DNA of 12,500 bases from assembly GCA_018398765.1 (NCBI GenBank), contig JAHBMJ010002943.1:1-12500 (forward strand), written 5' to 3'. The notes below the pieces were generated by a model. The model did no database searches and was not told where the DNA came from. It saw only the letters and a program-made list of their open reading frames with translations. The stretch is from Chromera velia. Taxonomy: Eukaryota > Sar > Chromeraceae. A program made the translations under genes and the position numbers. Position 1 is the stretch's first letter. Every line of letters begins with the position of its first letter. Shown here piece after piece: positions 1 to 8,496 of this stretch.

Positions 1-308
1 CATCCATATGAAAGTATCGGGACGACACTCTGGGGGAGGTGGCACGTTACATTGTGAGGTTGTAGGCATTGTCAGAGCTGTACGTAGTGCACGCATGTCG
101 AGCGTATGGCGTATATGTATGTGCATGCATGTATCGTATTAATTGGTTCGCATGCAAGTCAATTCAGAAATACAGTCTTGCCTGTGTGTAAGACTAAAGA
201 GAAGTATGAACAATGCATGTCCGACCCTCAGATCTTATAGCCCCGTACGTTGGCAGCGCCATAACTCTACGGATACATTTAAATTAGAGTTATTTTAGTA
301 GAATTATT

Positions 309-338
309 AGGATAGGATAGGATCTAGGATAGGATAGG
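309..338. repeat. GGATA-type short tandem repeat
   Basis: The word AGGAT/ATAGG is repeated about six times in 30 bp, interrupted once by TCT. A further single copy follows at about 347-353. This is a simple repeat with no coding meaning that I can see. Confidence 0.75.
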
Positions 339-436
339 AAACCCTCGGATAGGATTAATGTCGATCTGGAGGATGGGTCTCCTGCCCCAGTGCCGATTAA
401 AAAATAGCTTTGAATTATTGTATTCAATCTGAGAAA

Positions 437-454
437 GGCCCCCAAGAGGGGGCC
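437..454. other. Perfect 7-bp GC hairpin with AAGA loop
   Basis: GGCCCCC at 437-443 and GGGGGCC at 448-454 are exact reverse complements around the tetraloop AAGA. The 3' arm overlaps a tRNA-like A-box (451-460). No gene end lies nearby and no U-run follows directly, so I do not call it a terminator. Confidence 0.6.
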
Positions 455-975
455 GAGTGGTGAACTAAGGGACGAAACCCGGCTTTGATCTTCATATCAT
501 GCAAGCAGCTAACCAGATCGAGGATTGCAAGAATTTTTTAAAGCTCGTTCGAGTCATTCCTAAAATGTAATTTAAATTCAATTCTTAGAAGATACGCTAG
601 GAGATACGTTAAGATGCGTATTTTATACTAGACTTTATCTAATTATTATGTCTAGCGTCGTGCATAGTTTCGCATTGATTGAACTTGATTTGGGCTATAG
701 CATTTGGATCACGCTAGGGGTCACGCTCTATGTCACGTTTGTCTTTCAAACCCTAGTTCAGACCAAAGTTTGGGTAGCTTACTGACTTTGTATGTGTCCA
801 AATTACAGTCCAATTTTTGAACAATTCATTCTGAATGATTCAGCAGTCTTTTCTCGGCCCGAGTCGGCTGTCTTAAACCCAGGTCTTAAATTAACAGTCA
901 AAGCGGGTCTCTCGATCAGCAGGTCACGATGCTGGTGACATAGCTGCATGGCCATAACTCAGGTCAACGCACTGC

Positions 976-1299
976 TTGTGCACAGCCGCTTTAAATGGTG
1001 TGACGGTGCCCGCGACAGAAGCTGCCCGCGTCTTCTTGAAGTTCCACCACCAGCAGCTAGGTCCTCGTCGAACTTTTCGACTTCACTGGACCGGACCGCT
1101 CGCTTGCTGTGCCTTCCTTGCAAGTTTGGAATCATACGGACCCTCGATTGACCAAAGGGACAATGAAGTGCATGGCTGGCCATTTGATATGGAACGCAGT
1201 GTATTGCCGAGCGGGTGTCAAGGAAGGGAAGGAATGCCACCGTACGAGTCGGATAACGTACACTTCTCTTCTTCTCTTCCACCGCTGCTCCCGAGGTAA
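976..1299 (+). pseudogene. Possible decayed chromodomain-type integrase C-terminus
   Basis: The plus frame starting at 976 has a W-x-GP-like motif (HWTGPL, about 1093-1110), reminiscent of the GPY/F module of Ty3/gypsy integrases. About 30 codons later it reads PFDMER and then, after a gap, GMPPYES. This resembles the start and middle of a chromodomain (the family pattern is an acidic-hydrophobic VER followed by WKGYPPYE). Between those pieces a different frame (about 1203-1232) reads IAERVSRKGR, which also resembles chromodomain sequence, so at least two frameshifts would be needed. The motif order fits a chromovirus integrase tail, but the spacing is shorter than usual, no integrase core or reverse transcriptase is visible, and short-motif matching across frames is prone to chance. 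An unrelated intergenic frame is a real alternative. Confidence 0.25.
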
Positions 1300-2499
1300 G
1301 GGAAGGAGGCGTGACTCTTTAAATCGTTCGACTTATTTTCTCTCTCTTTAAAACGGTTTGTGATAAGACCCAACTACACCTATTAAACAAACAAGCAATC
1401 GACACATGCATGAAGCAGTCAAGCAGGCGCTCAGACAGCCACGAAAGATGCAACAAACAGTCGGACCAAACAGGTAACGATCAACGAACGCGGAATTCGT
1501 ACGAGAAACTTTAAGTCTGGCAGACAGAGTAAGTGCATGCATGCAACGAAAATGAGAGACATGCAGGGAAGGAGATAGTAGGGAATGGCCCCCTGACAGG
1601 ACCGAGTGGAAGAGAGAGAAAGAGAGAGAAGTGAAAATACGCTGTGCTTGCTCCTTTCACTTCTCTCATACAACTAGCGGAGGTTGGAAGGCGGGCTGAC
1701 GGGCGCGAAGGAGAGCTCTGTTTGCTCCTGGCGCTGTGCGGGGGGGAAAATTCTTTTCAAGGGGGAAAAGAGGGGATGCGGATTAAAAAAGCACACACCC
1801 GACTCTACTCTCACCTCCAGTCTTTCTCGTGAATCTAGTCCACGAGTCCAGTTGGAGGAATTAGGGGAAAGTGTGTGCAAATGCTGCTGCGGCAAGGACG
1901 TCATTTTTGGGGCGTCGCAATCCAAAGGGAGAAAGAAGGAAATGAATTAAGGAAGAGAAATCAAACAAAAACCTGAAGAGAAGAAGTTTTCTTCCCCCTT
2001 CGGCGCCCGAACAAACACCGGGTAGGCAGGAATTAAGGCAGTAAAGGCATTGATTGGCTCTGCCGTTTTTTTTTTCTTTCTTCTTTTCTTTCATCTTCTC
2101 CTTTTCCTTCAAAAAGGATTTTCTTGCAGTGCATGACCGACTTGGATGCACACGTTAAAAACGGTCGAAAGCTGGAGTGACCTTCTGCTTTTTCTTATCC
2201 GATCGACGCACAACCGACCTTCTGGACAGACAGACACACCTTCACCTCTTTCTTTTGGCACACTGCAAAAATCAAGTAGCAAGCATCTCTGTCTGACTGC
2301 CCTACAAACATGGACCGACGGGGAGTCTTCCTTGCACTGAAGGTATGCATGAAGAGGGACACAGACACACATGCATGCATCGATCATCATCTTTTCTTGC
2401 TTCATCGATTTGCACAGCACAGCACAAATAAACAGGCAGGCAGGCAGGCAAACAAAGGGAGAGTAGAGGAGAGGAGTAGAGGTGGAGAGGAGAAAAAAG

Positions 2500-2547
2500 T
2501 TCCTGGACTGAGTGACTGACTGAGTTCCTGACTGAGTGACTGAGTGC
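2500..2547. repeat. CTGA/GTGA short repeat
   Basis: Two adjacent copies of a TCCTG-ACTGAGTGACTGA-like word lie side by side, each built from ACTG and AGTG units. The copies are imperfect. This is a simple sequence repeat without coding support. Confidence 0.6.
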
Positions 2548-3780
2548 AGACGCAGGAAGAAAAAAGCAAGAGGAAGTCATCGTAGGCGAACTGCAACAGA
2601 CCGTTAAGAGAGGGGGGGGAGAAAGGAAGCCCAGCAGGCATGCATGCATGAAACACGTGACATCAATAAAGACGGGAGAAGAGTGAAGAAGAACGCCTTA
2701 ATTCTTTCGTCAAAATATTCAGTTGAACATTCATTCGATTCCTCGACCCAGTCAGCAGACTCGATTACAAACAGGGAAGGGACGAGAAGGGAGGGGCACA
2801 TGCCCATTTAAAGGCACGCAAATGCATTATTGATTGTGTGTGAGGAGATGAGAAAGAAGAAGAAGAACAAGGAGGACAAGACGATAAACCCTCTCATTTA
2901 GACTTCGTTGCATGCTCGCGACGCTCTGTGCTTCTCTGACATACACAAGGCAGGCAGACAGGCCTTTTCGGTTCGTTGCCTCCCGTCTCTTCAGCCTGCC
3001 ATGAATCCACCCACGACAAGCAGAGTTCCTTCCTTCCTTCCTTCGTACCCACCTGGTCCCTCTGTCTGGCAGTTGATTTCCTTCCTTTGAGCTCCGTTCT
3101 TTTGCTTTCCTTTCTTTGGCCTTGGACCGGACCGGGACCCAGCAGAAGAGGCGTTCCCTTTTTGTTTCTATGACCAATTCAAGGATCATGTCAATGCACT
3201 CTGCATCCCTGCATGTCGCTATAGTGCGGACCTTTTTGTGGAATTTTGTACACTGCGTATCTCTCCTCTGACTCTCTGCGCCCACTGACAATATGCTGTC
3301 TGTTTACGCATGCACTCCTTGTGCACGTCAACCAGTGGTGAACTGCTTCGCTTCGGCTCGCGAGAAGAAAAAGCAGCAAGAAGGACGACGCGACGCAAAG
3401 AGAAGAGAGAGAGGACTCACGCAGTCTGCTGAATGCCACACTTGTGTCACAGAGAAAAGGACCGGCAACGAACGGACAGCGGTTTTGTATGTTGTGTAGT
3501 GTCTTGTCTTGTCTTGTCTTTGCGTCTGCCGGCCCTTCCCTCCCATGCACCCAAGGCAGGCGGCTCCTTCATTGCTTGATTTCCACTCGACTCAGGTCTT
3601 ACTTTTTTTTCTTTTTGTTTTGCTTCTTTCCTTTGATTGATTGTCATCCTTTTGACTCATTGCAATGCGGAGGCGGAGGTCTTTTTGGTTGATTTTGAGA
3701 GGACCGGTCAATCAATCAAAGATCGATCAATGGAACGAAGAAAGAGTCATCAACAACCAACAAGCTCATTGATCGACGCT

Positions 3781-3785
<5 letters not shown>

Positions 3786-3825
<40 letters not shown>

Positions 3826-3832
3826 ACACACA
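3786..3832. repeat. CA dinucleotide microsatellite
   Basis: About 19 uninterrupted CA units run from 3786 to 3823. A single extra C breaks the phase, and CACA units then continue to 3832. It is likely length-polymorphic and potentially Z-DNA-forming, a general property of alternating purine-pyrimidine tracts. Confidence 0.95.
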
Positions 3833-4744
3833 AATGCACACGTGTTTGGACGGATTGGGTTGGAAGTATCTAGTAAGTCAGACAAACAACAGACAACCCC
3901 TTCCTGATTCCCCCCCCCCACGAGGCTCTCTCTTCCTTCTCTCTGCCTCGACCGACCGACTCATGAGACGAGAAGACACCTCTTCCCCTTCCTCTTCACG
4001 TTCGTTTCTCTTCACCTTTCGTTCTCTCAAGCCACGCGGCGCGTGCAGGCAGGCGTTTCCCTCCACAGCAGCATGCAGGGCAGACGAACAGAAGAACCAA
4101 AGAGGTTAGCCAACGGATGGACGGATGGGGGAATCCTCTTTCTTTCTCGGACAGACAGACGGACAGAAAGAGTGGCAGACAGACACGGAAAGAGATTTCT
4201 TTCAGCTTCTCTCTCTGGCCCTGCACTGAACATTTGTGCGAGCGAGGGAGGGGGGGGGGTGGCGGGTACGACGATGAAGATGAGCACGAACGGAATATTA
4301 CAGCAAAGAGAGCGAACAGGAACAAAGCAAGAAAATGTCAGAAGTTCAGAACAGGATAAGAAGAGCAAAATGGAGCAACACACCACGGCACCTTCATCCA
4401 TCAAACTCGTGCGCGTGCATGCGTGTGTGCGTGTATTTGTGTTTGGTGCATAAAGAAAGAGAATGGAACGAAAGAGGAAGCACAGCCATGAAAAAAGACA
4501 GACATGCACGCACGAACGAGGAAGGACAGACACGAATTGCATCCCAACCTTACGGAAGGAAAGAACCGAGTTTCTCCCTTCCTCGTCCCCTTGCCCTTTT
4601 GACCTCTAGCAAGGGGGGGAGATGACTGCTCGGACCTTTGGCCGACCACCACCTGCCTGCCTGCCTGCCGTCTATCTCCCACCACCCTGACACACATCAC
4701 AAACGTCCCCCCCCCACAACCCCGGCGTGCACATATTAATAGAT

Positions 4745-4810
4745 GGATACACCCCTTTCTTTCAGTGTTTGAGAAAAGGATACACCCCTTTCTTTCAGTG
4801 TTTGAGAAAA
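4745..4810. repeat. 33-bp perfect tandem duplication
   Basis: The unit at 4745-4777 begins GGATACACCCC and ends GAGAAAA. It is repeated exactly at 4778-4810. The second copy runs into a GA microsatellite. Because 33 is divisible by three the duplication is frame-neutral, but the surrounding open frame is low-complexity and I do not think it is coding. Confidence 0.95.
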
Positions 4811-4816
4811 GGAAAG

Positions 4817-4868
4817 GAGAGAGAGAGAGAGAGAGAGAGAAAGAAAGAAAGGAAGAAAGAAAGAAAAG
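4817..4868. repeat. GA/GAAA microsatellite
   Basis: (GA)12 at 4817-4840 passes into GAAA-type units to about 4868, giving an uninterrupted purine tract. It directly follows the 33-bp duplication. Confidence 0.95.
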
Positions 4869-4939
4869 AATCCCCCCCCGCCGTCAGCAATCGCACCCCG
4901 TGGGGCTACAGATGTACGACGTGTATAGGGGAGGAGTAG

Positions 4940-5240
4940 TTTTCTAGTCTAGTATGCAGCACCATTCGGAATGAAACTCCTTCACGCATTGTCTGTATAT
5001 GTATCCGCAGTCACCGGGCCACCCCCCAACCGTCTGAAGACTAGCGTCGGGGGGCTGCCGTAAAGGCTGGCCGGCCTGCCAAAGACACCTATCCATGCCC
5101 TCACCCTTTCACCAGCTCACTGACTCAATAAAGAAGAAGAAGCCTGTCCAAGGACAGACACATGCATGCATGCAAGTACAGGCACTTGATTCCTCCTTCA
5201 ATCCTTTCCCTCCATTACCCCTGTCCCTTTTTCTTTTGAT
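4940..5240. other. Non-coding stretch with a C6/G6 inverted repeat
   Basis: No coding support is seen. C6 (5022-5027) and G6 (5049-5054) flank a small inner hairpin, GTC-TGAA-GAC (5032-5041), so the strand could fold into a two-part stem. The palindrome GGCCGGCC lies at 5069-5076, and a TGCATGCATGCA run lies at 5163-5174. Confidence 0.5.
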
Positions 5241-5243
5241 CAG

Positions 5244-5491
5244 ACAGAGAACAGACAGACAGACTATATCGTCTTTTGACAGACAGACAGACAGACAGAC
5301 TATATGTTTCTTCTTCTCCCTTCTTTTCTTCATGAACACAACAGACAGACAGACAGAGAGACAGAGAGACAGACAGACTATATGTTTCTTCTTCTCCCTT
5401 CTTTTCTTCATGAACACAACAGACAAAAGGAAAGACAGACAGACTATATGTTTCTTCTTCTCCCTTCTTTTCTTCATGAACACAACAGACA
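5244..5491. repeat. CAGA / TATATG compound tandem array
   Basis: A 47-bp core beginning TATATGTTTC and ending ACAACAGACA occurs three times without visible change, at 5301-5347, 5379-5425 and 5445-5491. The copies are separated by CAGA/GAGA-rich spacers of different length, so the start-to-start distances are 78 and 66 bp. A degenerate first copy, CAGA units followed by TATATC, lies at about 5244-5280. The minus-strand open frame through this array reads as three repeats of a K/R-rich and hydrophobic peptide. I take that as a by-product of the repeat rather than a gene. Confidence 0.9.
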
Positions 5492-6164
5492 AAAAGAAAG
5501 AAAGAACGTCCCCCCCCCCCTCACGAACCCAAGAAAGAAAGAGAAAGAGATAAAGAAGAACGAAGAGACGGGGGGCTGATCCTAGAACCGATTCAAGACC
5601 CCCCCCCCCCTCGAGAGGAGAGACGTACGAACAGGAGGAAAGTGAAAGCGAGACTGAAGAAACTCTTTCATAATCTCTCTCGATCACCCAAACGCTGAAG
5701 TCCTCGGGCAGGCGAGGTGAGAGCTCATACGCACACGCTGAGAAGGTGCGCAGTAGAGACGAGCCCCCCCCCACATTAAGCATACACCCGACAACAACTC
5801 TGTTCTCACTTTCCTTCCTTTCAAGATGTTTTCCTTTTTTCATCTGCAGGATCGATTTAGCTGATGGTTTCTTTCTTTGTGCCTGAGCAGCTTCTCACTG
5901 TAAACCGCGTTGTCCGACCATTCTTTCGTCACTGCCCCTTCCTTTACTTTCTCTTTTTGGACCAACAACACAATAGAACAGAGCAGAACAGGGAAGGAAA
6001 AGTAGTCGAGGGTAAATCCTCCCTTCTCTTCTCTTCTTCCCACAAAAACGTCAGACAGAACACACACACGCGACGAGGAAAGGAACGCACGGGGGGAGGG
6101 AAAAAAACAGCCACGTCACAGGAACGCGTCCTTCGGATCGCCCATCTCCCCCCACCAACACATA
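5492..6164. other. Non-coding region, likely 3' flank of the minus-strand RRM gene
   Basis: This segment lies just downstream (in minus-strand sense) of the RRM gene stop at 6165-6167, so its right-hand part should hold that gene's 3' UTR. C-runs at 5510-5520, 5599-5610 and 5764-5772 would be G-runs in the minus transcript. I found no AATAAA on the minus strand here, and no coding frame with a recognisable domain. A plus-strand open frame from 5864 overlaps the last exon of the RRM gene and looks like an antisense shadow. Confidence 0.5.
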
Positions 6165-7076
6165 CTAATACTGATGATCCCCCGCCATCGACATTGACAG
6201 CAGGTCCCCAGCCGAAACTCCCAGCGCCTTCTCTAACACCTTCGGCGGCAGAGCTGCACGAGGGGCCGGGTGAATCAATCTGGATCGATGGATCCACCCT
6301 GAGGGCGTTGGCGCAGGTCGGGAGGGTGGCGGGATGGAAGGGAAGGGAGAGAAGGTTCGGCCCTTCTCCTCTTTTTCCTGCTGTGGGGGGTTCGATAGGG
6401 GGCAGCTCTCTGATGGGGGGCCGTACCTCGGCGGTTGTTCTGGAGAGGCTACGCCAGGAAGCGTCGGGTCAGGGGGGGCGGCGGGGAAGTCACGATTCTC
6501 TGTGTGGGGGTATGAAGAGAAAGTCAGGCATGGGCTTTCCATCGGGTGCTGCTCGTACAGGGGAGGTGGTGAGGGGAAGTCGGGGTGTGGGGGGGGCGGG
6601 AGCACTCGCGCGGGGGGGAGAGGCACTTGTGCGGTCCATGCGGGCCAGTCTGCATGGGTAGCCAGAGGCTGATGGTTCAGATGGTGATGGGACACCTCCA
6701 GGGTCTCCGCCCCCCCTGCGGAATCGGAGGTCCTTTCTGCTGCATGAGGGGGGGACGCGGCGAGGGAAAACGGGTCGTTGGCAAGTTGGGTAAAACAGCG
6801 CCCCCTCTCTCTGTCTCTGTCGACCTCGCTGCCGAGCCGAGGACTGGAGTCGGCTTGCGAGGGGGAGAAAGAGACAGACGGGCCCCGGGTTGTCGCGTCG
6901 CCGTCGCTCCCCTTTAGCCCCGTTCGCTTCCCATCCCTCAAAGTGGACTCTCTGGTGTGTGTTGGGGCTGGGGGGCGTTCGAGACTCGGGTGTGGGTTAT
7001 TGGTGTGGGACTCTGTCTCCTTCACTTTGGGCAAACCCCCGCTACCTTGGTCGTCCTGCTGATCTTGCTCCTGCTC
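6165..7076 (-). CDS. RRM gene exon 2 (proline-rich disordered tail)
   Basis: This exon encodes 303 residues after the splice. It starts EQEQDQQDDQG, continues with Ser/Pro/His-rich sequence, and includes several PPP runs. It has no recognisable domain and would be expected to be intrinsically disordered. The minus frame stays open for more than 900 nt in GC-rich DNA, but overlapping frames are also long there, so openness alone is weak support. The main evidence is that the frame begins at a good acceptor in the right phase and ends in an ordinary C-terminus. The TAG stop (6167-6165) overlaps a donor-like TA|GTATGT, so the true reading frame could continue into a further exon. Confidence 0.6.
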   Translation of the reverse strand, partial: EQEQDQQDDQGSGGLPKVKETESHTNNPHPSLERPPAPTHTRESTLRDGKRTGLKGSDGDATTRGPSVSFSPSQADSSPRLGSEVDRDRERGRCFTQLANDPFSLAASPPHAAERTSDSAGGAETLEVSHHHLNHQPLATHADWPAWTAQVPLPPARVLPPPPHPDFPSPPPLYEQHPMESPCLTFSSYPHTENRDFPAAPPDPTLPGVASPEQPPRYGPPSESCPLSNPPQQEKEEKGRTFSPFPSIPPPSRPAPTPSGWIHRSRLIHPAPRAALPPKVLEKALGVSAGDLLSMSMAGDHQY

Positions 7077-8496
7077 CTGCAGTTGAGTCGGGAGAAAGGG
7101 GGAGGCAGGAAAGGGAAGTAAGTGAGTATTTCTTTTCTCGCAAGCGTGCTTATAGACAAACGACAAAGCAAGAGACGGGACAGCCGTACACAAGGCCACA
7201 TAGATAGATGATGCACACAACGACCGCTGAGACAGACCCCGGAAAGACGCACGATGCAGCAGCAGATAGACCCCGTGTACAAACAGTTAGAGAGAGGGTA
7301 CACCACAGGGGGGTGAGAGTCAGTTCTGGCCGTGTCGGGCTCTTCAGACATCAATTCATTGAGAGGGATAAATGAACCACAGACCAAGCACGAAACAGAG
7401 AGACAAGCAGAGTCCTTAAGGAAAAGGAGAGAGAGCGAGGAGTCCGGAGTCGGCGGAAACAGAAAAAAGTAATTCCCTCACTCGATTCATCCCTTTGCGT
7501 GCTATTGTGCCAGGGACAGTCATGTTATCCTTTCTGGATACATACACTCACGCAAAACAATCCACACCACCCGATGCTACTGACCTGCTGTCCACGGTTC
7601 TTCCTGGACTTCCTCCTGCGCTTCTTCTGCGTCGCTTTTTCGGGCACAACCGCCTCTGCCTCATCCGGGAGGCTGTCTGTCTTGGCTTTGTCTGAATGGT
7701 CACACGCTCTCATCGCGGCCAAGAAATACTTTTCCTCTCCTAGTTTGATCGTCACACGCAGGCGCTTTCTCGAAGCACCTGAACCGATGACGAGACCGTT
7801 GAGTCTCTGCAGCGCCCGAAGAGCCGACTTGTGATCGACGAAGGACACAAAGCCAAACCCTCGGGACTTTTTGTTGCCTTTTGGTTCTTTGATCACTCGA
7901 CATCGGTTGACTTTCCCGCAAACTTTGAAGTGGTCTAGGAGTTTCTGCCGGTCCCATGACAGGGGAAGCCCGAAAGCGAACAGATTCGTTCCGAGCAAAC
8001 CGAACTTTCCAGTCGGAATACTCTCCGGAAGCTCCTCTTCCCCTGCCTGGCCCCACTGATTCGGACAGTAGGGAAAGCCCTGGAGCTCGAATGTCATTTC
8101 ACAGGGGTTCACCTGAGGCGCTAGCTGTGACACAGAGCCGAGGGCCTCGACCATTCTGGCCGGTTTCCAGTTTGGGTCAGTCTCCCATGGCAAAGACTGA
8201 TTTTCACAGATACAGCAGGCGCAGTGGGGATTCTCTTCCTCTTCCTCCTCCTCCCCTTCCTTCTCACCACAGTCGATATCAGACACGAAGTTGACCTCAG
8301 CGGGTTCAACTCCCTCGTCCTCTGACTCGGGATAAGGGGGAGGAGAATCGGTGAAAAAGGAAAAGAAGTGAAGGGGCTCAGGTCCTGAAAAAGGAACTTC
8401 ATTCTTTTCACCCCAGAAAACCTTTCCGGGAACGGCAGCACAGTCAGCCGCGTCGGTCCCGTCAGGACACCCTTCCACTTCCTGCGTTGACATCAT
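6165..8496 (-). CDS. RRM-domain RNA-binding protein, CELF/Bruno-like (two exons)
   Basis: This is a predicted single-RRM RNA-binding protein, probably acting in mRNA processing or regulation. Proposed structure is exon 1 at 8496-7585, an intron, and exon 2 at 7076-6165, joined in phase 0 to give about 607 residues ending at TAG. The start is the first ATG after an in-frame TAA nine bases upstream, and a second ATG follows at once. Order of parts: acidic N-terminal region with a run of glutamates (about 82-88), a Cys-rich HCACCIC patch (91-97), an RRM (about 171-252), a basic NLS-like stretch (about 291-301), then a proline-rich tail. The NGLVIG and KRLRVTIK segments recall the C-terminal RRM of CELF/Bruno proteins. 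Other RRM families remain possible. The start codon faces the anoctamin gene 859 bp away on the opposite strand. Exon 2 is much less certain than exon 1. Confidence 0.8.
7077..7584 (-). other. Intron of the RRM gene (508 nt, phase 0)
   Basis: On the minus strand the donor is CAG|GTCAGT (G at 7584). The acceptor is CAACTGCAG|GAGCAG (AG at 7078-7077), preceded by a pyrimidine-rich stretch of about 40 nt. Removing it joins two open frames without a frame change. The acceptor was chosen by consensus and frame only, and no transcript evidence is available. A competing donor-like AAG|GTAGCG lies about 37 nt inside exon 2. Confidence 0.7.
7585..8496 (-). CDS. RRM gene exon 1 (acidic N-terminus, Cys patch, RRM, basic stretch)
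   Basis: This exon encodes 304 residues. RNP2 reads LFAFGL (172-177) and RNP1 reads RGFGFVSF (212-219), with the aromatic residues F215 and F219 at the positions that usually stack on RNA bases. The RRM starts around GTNLFAFGLP and ends around KRLRVTIK (about 171-252), a normal length for the fold. Before it lie a Pro/Glu-rich segment, a poly-Glu run, and cysteines 76, 92, 94, 95, 97, 132 and 144. The exon ends ...RGQQ at a good donor, CAG|GTCAGT. If the intron were retained, the frame would add 19 residues and stop at 7525. Confidence 0.93.

Larger units (their letters stand above)
1..950. other. AT-rich segment without a supportable gene
   Basis: No convincing coding frame is present on either strand. 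By eye the composition is clearly more AT-rich than the rest of the window, and it lacks the long purine and pyrimidine blocks that dominate 1350-6160. It holds a GGATA-type short repeat (309-338), a perfect hairpin (437-454), tRNA-like box motifs (451-460 and 547-555), an imperfect 12-bp direct repeat (590-613), and one TGCATGCA palindrome (122-129). It could be intergenic DNA or the body of an old mobile element. Nothing in it identifies which. Confidence 0.5.
1350..4740. other. Low-complexity non-coding region
   Basis: No frame here shows a recognisable domain. The predicted peptides are rich in K/R/E or S/L/F/C, which reflects the underlying purine or pyrimidine blocks. A near-continuous pyrimidine tract lies at about 2067-2110 and a purine-rich block at about 1601-1640. 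Simple repeats include CAGG units at 2433-2450, CTGA/GTGA words at 2500-2547, CTTC units at about 3027-3045, GTCTT x4 at 3501-3520, a CA array at 3786-3832, and CTGC units at about 4653-4670. C or G runs of 8-10 nt occur at 2612-2619, 3910-3919 and 4250-4259. TGCATGCA palindromes lie at 1534-1545, 2372-2379 and 2641-2648. Confidence 0.7.

Noticed and set aside
2827-3291. 154-codon minus-strand open frame
   Set aside because: Basic low-complexity peptide with no recognisable motif, inside a repeat-rich non-coding block.
3786-3832. CRISPR or telomere-like array
   Set aside because: The repeats in the window are simple microsatellites without regular spacers or terminal telomere units.
4027-4542. 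171-codon minus-strand open frame rich in Cys, Leu, Phe and Ser
   Set aside because: The hydrophobic look comes from pyrimidine-rich DNA read on this strand. It overlaps several equally long frames on both strands and has no family signature.
5109-5843. 244-codon minus-strand open frame with three peptide repeats
   Set aside because: Its repeats are the direct translation of the CAGA/TATATG array, the rest is low-complexity, and no domain or splice context supports it.
5864-6661. 265-codon plus-strand open frame
   Set aside because: It lies antisense to the proposed RRM exon 2. Its peptide changes character along its length and turns into Gly/Arg-rich sequence that mirrors the minus-strand proline codons.
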